From the NCBI GenBank assembly GCA_022706175.1, contig JAKJDB010000047.1, forward strand, positions 1 through 10,183: a stretch of DNA of 10,183 nucleotides, read 5' to 3'. Below, piece after piece: positions 6,154-10,183 of this stretch (position 1 is the stretch's first letter; every line of letters starts with the position of its first letter). The notes beneath the pieces are model-generated. The model was not told the origin of the DNA and made no database searches. It saw only the letters and a program-made list of their open reading frames with translations. Made by a program: the position numbers and the translations under genes. This stretch comes from Candidatus Zhuqueibacterota bacterium (GTDB lineage Bacteria; KSB1; UBA2214).

Positions 6154-9100
6154 ATGCGAAGCATTTTCTGCGCCTTTATGTTTGCTGTAGCGCTTTGCCA
6201 GGCCGCGGATCCCCTGCGAATCGTTTCCGTTTCGCCCCAGGGCTCTGTGGCTTTCAGTAATGATGTTCAGACGATTACGGTCACGTTTAACCAGCCCATG
6301 ACCGCTCTGCAGACAGCTCCCACTGAACTGGCGCAGGGGCCTTTGACCGTTCAGCCCGCGGTGAAAGGCAAATACCGCTGGATGGGCACGCGCACGCTCG
6401 CTTTCACTCCCGACGTCCCTTTCAGGATGGCCTCGCGCTATGTGGTCACGGTTCCAGCCGGCGTCAAATCCGTCTCCGGCCAATCGCTGGCCGAGGCCTA
6501 CACCTGGACCATCGAGACGCCTGTGCCGCGTCTGCTCGGTTCTAAACCCAATCATGAGGCCAAACGGCTTCGCCTGGATCAGAGTTTTTATCTGCGCTTC
6601 AACCAGACCATGGCTCTCGACCGCATCGCCGGACATATTTATCTTTTGGACGGAACGGTCAATCTGCCTGTCGATTTCAGCTTTCCCACGCAGAAGGAGC
6701 TGGACTGGCAATTAGGGGATGATTCCACGCGAGTGATCAAAGTGACTCCGCGTTCAGCGCTGAAAAAAGGCCGCACGTACACGTTGACCGTGGCGGAGAA
6801 TCTACTGGCCGCGGAGGGCGATCTGGGGGTGGCTGAGTCCAGCCGGTTGTCGTTTACCACCTTTGGGCCTCTGCGTTTTATCCGCTATTCCAGCAGCGAT
6901 AGCAAAGAACCTACGGTGATGAAGCCCAACAGCGGCATTCAATTTTTCTTCAGCAATCCGGTCGCCTATTCAGAACTGGTCAAACATCTGTCGTTCACTC
7001 CGCAGGTGAAAATTCCCGACTATTACCAGGATCGAACCCGCCCCTCCGCCAATCCATCCCTCACTCTGGAATTCCGGCCGGAGACCGCCTATTCATTCAC
7101 GATTTCTTCAGAATTGTGCGATGAGTTCGGCAACCGGCTGGACAAACCCATCACCGGAACGTTTACCACCACCGCCTATCCTCCGCGGGTTTCGCTCAAC
7201 ACCGGCGCCGGAGTGCTGGAAGCCAAAGGCGATCGCCGTTTTCCCTGTTACTTTGTCAATGTCAACAGCGTCGGTCTGCGCATGGGACTGGTGCCGCCCG
7301 ATCGCGTGGTGCCTCTGTTGCTCAATCCCGACAGTCTGTATGCGCCGGCCGCCCCTCTGCCGGCCAATCTGTTTATGGTGGATCGCACCTGGTCCATGGA
7401 AAACCCGCTTAACGTGAAAATCGTTCGTCCTCTGGAAGTGGATTGGCTGCTGGCCGGCAGGAAGAGCGGCCTGGTGCTGGCAGAGATCGATGACCGGATC
7501 TCTGAAGGGGCGGAACGGTATAAACGCATTTTTCTCCAGGTGACCGACCTGGGGGTGTCGGCCAAGTTTTCCGCCGTCAACAACGTTTTTTGGGTGACTC
7601 GTCTTTCCGACGCATCGCCGGTCGCCGGCGCGCGCGTAGAGGTGCGCGACGACACCAATCAGAAACTTTGGAGCGGCATGACGAATGAACAGGGGCTGGT
7701 CGAGTCGCCCGGATGGCGCGAGTTGAAAGTCAAGCAGACCGACCGTTGGTCCACGCCGCGCCAATGGGTCATCGTGTACAAGGATCTGGATGTCGCCTAC
7801 GCCTCCTCCGACTGGGGGACCGGCATCGAACCCTATCGTTTCGACATCTCGTATGAGTGGAATCCGGAGCCGATCAAGAAAGAGGGGATTCTGTTCACCG
7901 ACCGCAACCTGTACCGCGCCGGTGAGACCGTGCACATCAAAGGGCTTTTGCGGGAAAAAAAGTTCAGCGATTGGCAGCCGCCGTCCGTTAAACAGGTGCG
8001 GCTCAAGATCCATGATTCGCGCGGCACGCTCATCCACACCGACACGCTGGCGGTGTCCTCTTTCGGTTCTCTGAACATGGATCTGGCGCTCGACGAACTC
8101 GCGCCGCTCGGCTATTACGACGTGGTGGCGGAAAGCCTGTCCGCCACGGAGGAGAACTATGGTTATATCATGAACGGCTTTTTCCGCGTCGAGGCGTTTC
8201 GGCCTGCGGAATTTTCTGTGACTATGGTTCCGGAACAGGAAAGCGTCATACTGGGCGACAGCGTCCGCACGCACATCAAAGGCGCCTATCTGTTCGGAGC
8301 CGCCATGGCCCATCAGGAGATCAGCTGGCGAGTATTCATGAACCGGACGAGTTACACGCCGCCGGACCGCGAGTCCTGGTCCTTTGGTCCTTGCGATTGG
8401 ATGGAGGACTCGGAGGAGTATGCCGGCCTTCCGCTCAGCCAGGGCAAGGGCGTGCTCGACCGCGACGGCCAGTATCATCTGACTGCGCGAGCAAAAGCGG
8501 AGAACATTGACCGGCCGCAGCAGCTGGTGGTGAGTGCGGATGTCAAGAGTCCGGGCAATCAGGTTATCGGCACCAACGCCCTGATCACCGTGCATCCGGC
8601 GGATTTCTATATCGGGCTCAAACCTTCCACCACCTTTGCCCAGGTAAACAAACCCTTTGCGTTTCAAATGATCACGGTATCGCCGGATGGCAAGCCGCTG
8701 CCGGACCGCAGTGTTAAAATCAGAATCGTGCAGCGGCAGTGGCATTCGGTGCGCAAAGCGGGCATCGATGGCCGCTACGAGTGGATCAGCCGCTATGTGG
8801 ACACGGCGGTGGATTCCGTTCGCTTGAGCGGTCAGAGCGAACCGGTCACCTCTTCCTTTACCCTCAAGCAGGCGGGGTATTATCTCCTGCGTGCCGAGGG
8901 CCGCGATCCGGCGGGCCGCAAAACGGTGTCTGAGGTGTCGTTTTACGTGACCGGCAGCGGTTATGTGGCCTGGGAGCGCGAGGACGACGACCGCATCGAA
9001 CTGGTCCCGGATAAAAGCCGCTATCAACCCGGCGAGGTGGCGCGGGTGATGGTCAAATCGCCTTTTGAAAAAGCCAGGGCGCTGGTGACCCTCGAGCGCG

Positions 9101-10183
9101 AAGGCATTTTGTGGCAGCAGGCGGTGTCGCTGCAGGGCAGCACGCCGACCATCGAAATTCCGATCACCGAGAGCTATTTACCCAATGCGTTCATCTCCGT
9201 TATTCTCCTGCATGGGCGCAGCAGCAGTTTTGTCTTTTCGCAGGAAGGGGAGGACATCGGCCGACCGGCGTTTAAAATCGGCTACACCAATCTGACTGTG
9301 GATGCCGGCAGCAAACATCTGCAGATGGCCGTAAAGGCGGATCAGGAGGAATATCGCCCCGGCGAGCCGGTTACTGTCACGGTAGAGGTCAGGGATCATA
9401 AAGGCCGGCCTGCAGCCGCGGAGGTCACGCTGGCGGTGGTGGATCGTGGCATTCTGAACCTGACCCATTATGAACTGCCGGACCCGTATCTCTCTTTTTA
9501 CAATCTGCGGCCGCTGTCGGTGCAGACCTCGGAAACGCGTCTGCATGTGGTGGAACAGCGCAACTATGGGCAGAAGGGTGAGGCGCGCGGAGGCGGCGGC
9601 GCCGAGTTCGGCGAACGGCAGACCGATCTGCGCAGAAACTGGAAATCGGCCGCTTACTGGAATCCCGCGCTCATGACCGACGCGAATGGCCGGGCGCAGG
9701 TCACCTTCACCCTGCCGGACAATCTCACCAGCTTTAAAATCATGGCTGTGGGTCAGACGCTGGACGCTAAATTCGGCAGAGCCAGCAACGACTTCAACGT
9801 CAGGTTGCCGTTGCTGCTGCAAGCGGCGCTGCCGCGCTTTTGTCGCAAAGGCGACCAGTTCGAAGCCGGCGTGGTGGTGCATAACTATTCCGGTCATAAG
9901 GGCAAAGGCACGATCAAGGTGGAGGTGAACGGCATCACCCTCAAAGGTGCGAAACAGGCCGAGTTTGAACTGGAGAACGGCGACAGCCGCGCTGTTCTGT
10001 TTCCCTTTGCCGCTGATCAAATGGGCCGGGCCGTCCTTCGTTTCCGCTGCACCATGGACGACCTGTCCGACGGTTTGGAGAAAACATTGACGGTTCAGGC
10101 GCCGACGGTTGCTGAACAAACCGCGGTCTACAAGCGGGTGGAACAAAGCGTCAAAGAAAAACTGCAGCCGCCGGCGGATGTGC
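6154..10183 (+). CDS. Bacterial alpha-2-macroglobulin-like protein (partial, C-terminus beyond window)
   Basis: An open frame of 1,343 codons runs to the right edge with no stop and no frameshift. ATG 6154 has AGGAG (6143-6147) six nt upstream. Residues 1-17 are a signal peptide (MRSIFCAFMFAVALCQA). The context VALC does not meet a normal lipobox, so soluble periplasmic location is more likely than lipoprotein, though not certain. About 18-125, 130-240 and 243-345 are three Ig-like (Big_5-like) repeats, each ending in patterns such as YTWTIET, RLSFTTF and GTFTTTA. Macroglobulin domains follow; EGILFTDRNLYRAGETVHIKG (577-597) is the typical MG/A2M_N signature. About 1053-1107 is the bait-region-type domain (EEYRPGEPVTVTVEV, TLAVVDRGILNL). 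A Gly-rich link (ARGGGGAEFG, 1144-1153) precedes the A2M domain with YWNP (1168-1171), then TDANGRAQVTFTLPDNLTSF. Family members trap attacking proteases by a bait region and often a Cys-Gln thioester, frequently beside pbpC. The thioester region and the downstream neighbour are outside the window, so trapping type cannot be judged. Confidence 0.9.
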   Translation, partial: MRSIFCAFMFAVALCQAADPLRIVSVSPQGSVAFSNDVQTITVTFNQPMTALQTAPTELAQGPLTVQPAVKGKYRWMGTRTLAFTPDVPFRMASRYVVTVPAGVKSVSGQSLAEAYTWTIETPVPRLLGSKPNHEAKRLRLDQSFYLRFNQTMALDRIAGHIYLLDGTVNLPVDFSFPTQKELDWQLGDDSTRVIKVTPRSALKKGRTYTLTVAENLLAAEGDLGVAESSRLSFTTFGPLRFIRYSSSDSKEPTVMKPNSGIQFFFSNPVAYSELVKHLSFTPQVKIPDYYQDRTRPSANPSLTLEFRPETAYSFTISSELCDEFGNRLDKPITGTFTTTAYPPRVSLNTGAGVLEAKGDRRFPCYFVNVNSVGLRMGLVPPDRVVPLLLNPDSLYAPAAPLPANLFMVDRTWSMENPLNVKIVRPLEVDWLLAGRKSGLVLAEIDDRISEGAERYKRIFLQVTDLGVSAKFSAVNNVFWVTRLSDASPVAGARVEVRDDTNQKLWSGMTNEQGLVESPGWRELKVKQTDRWSTPRQWVIVYKDLDVAYASSDWGTGIEPYRFDISYEWNPEPIKKEGILFTDRNLYRAGETVHIKGLLREKKFSDWQPPSVKQVRLKIHDSRGTLIHTDTLAVSSFGSLNMDLALDELAPLGYYDVVAESLSATEENYGYIMNGFFRVEAFRPAEFSVTMVPEQESVILGDSVRTHIKGAYLFGAAMAHQEISWRVFMNRTSYTPPDRESWSFGPCDWMEDSEEYAGLPLSQGKGVLDRDGQYHLTARAKAENIDRPQQLVVSADVKSPGNQVIGTNALITVHPADFYIGLKPSTTFAQVNKPFAFQMITVSPDGKPLPDRSVKIRIVQRQWHSVRKAGIDGRYEWISRYVDTAVDSVRLSGQSEPVTSSFTLKQAGYYLLRAEGRDPAGRKTVSEVSFYVTGSGYVAWEREDDDRIELVPDKSRYQPGEVARVMVKSPFEKARALVTLEREGILWQQAVSLQGSTPTIEIPITESYLPNAFISVILLHGRSSSFVFSQEGEDIGRPAFKIGYTNLTVDAGSKHLQMAVKADQEEYRPGEPVTVTVEVRDHKGRPAAAEVTLAVVDRGILNLTHYELPDPYLSFYNLRPLSVQTSETRLHVVEQRNYGQKGEARGGGGAEFGERQTDLRRNWKSAAYWNPALMTDANGRAQVTFTLPDNLTSFKIMAVGQTLDAKFGRASNDFNVRLPLLLQAALPRFCRKGDQFEAGVVVHNYSGHKGKGTIKVEVNGITLKGAKQAEFELENGDSRAVLFPFAADQMGRAVLRFRCTMDDLSDGLEKTLTVQAPTVAEQTAVYKRVEQSVKEKLQPPADV

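Noticed and set aside
6198..6200. Lipoprotein Cys (residue 15 or 16) in the A2M signal peptide
   Set aside because: The residue just before Cys is Leu, where a lipobox needs Gly, Ala or Ser, so lipidation is not well supported.
7108..9027. 639-codon open frame on the minus strand opposite the A2M gene
   Set aside because: It lies wholly within the well-supported A2M coding frame, its translation is His/Arg-rich with no recognisable domain, and long antisense frames arise easily from the codon bias of a GC-rich gene.
9178..10146. 322-codon minus-strand frame opposite the A2M C-terminal part
   Set aside because: It is antisense to the conserved bait-region-type and A2M domains and has no family signature.

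Overview
The window looks like chromosomal DNA of a Gram-negative bacterium. Four of the predicted proteins begin with Sec-type signal peptides, and one is a bacterial alpha-2-macroglobulin, a periplasmic protein type. Most genes have clear Shine-Dalgarno sequences (AAGGAG, AGGAG, AAGGA), which argues against a typical Bacteroidota genome. Exported isomerases and family GH106 and PL22 enzymes without a visible SusC/SusD pair are common in uncultured FCB/PVC-type phyla, so such a lineage is my best guess, but it is inference. No tRNA, rRNA, CRISPR array, insertion sequence or phage gene was seen.

Layout. Positions 1-614 hold two overlapping minus-strand genes. One is a stand-alone cyclic-nucleotide-binding-domain protein (81-614, TTG start). 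The other is a protein with an N-terminal signal or anchor that runs off the left edge (1-91). A divergent promoter region (615-846) separates them from plus-strand genes. The first of these (847-1151) is a small protein with a C-terminal membrane anchor whose reading frame is broken by an apparent -1 shift near 985-1010.

Three exported carbohydrate-active proteins follow on the plus strand. They are a sugar-phosphate-isomerase-like TIM barrel (1222-2220), a GH106 alpha-L-rhamnosidase-like glycoside hydrolase (2379-5000), and a short PL22-like oligogalacturonate lyase beta-propeller (5089-6018). A near-perfect 18-bp palindrome lies 31 bp upstream of the GH106 start and is a plausible operator. 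Rhamnosidase and oligogalacturonate-lyase activities together suggest breakdown of pectin, especially rhamnogalacturonan, outside the cytoplasm.

From 6154 to the right edge runs one very long open frame (1,343 codons, no stop). It encodes an alpha-2-macroglobulin-like protein with N-terminal Ig-like repeats, macroglobulin domains, the bait-region-type domain and the start of the A2M domain. The thioester region, if present, lies beyond the window. This gene is preceded by a 135-bp gap with a weak terminator-like element and alternative inverted repeats, so it is probably a separate unit from the sugar genes.

Nothing here is an obviously new system. The points most worth a second look are the broken small membrane protein gene, the palindrome before the GH106 gene, and the exported, shortened lyase with an intact Q-x2-H-x-H metal motif.
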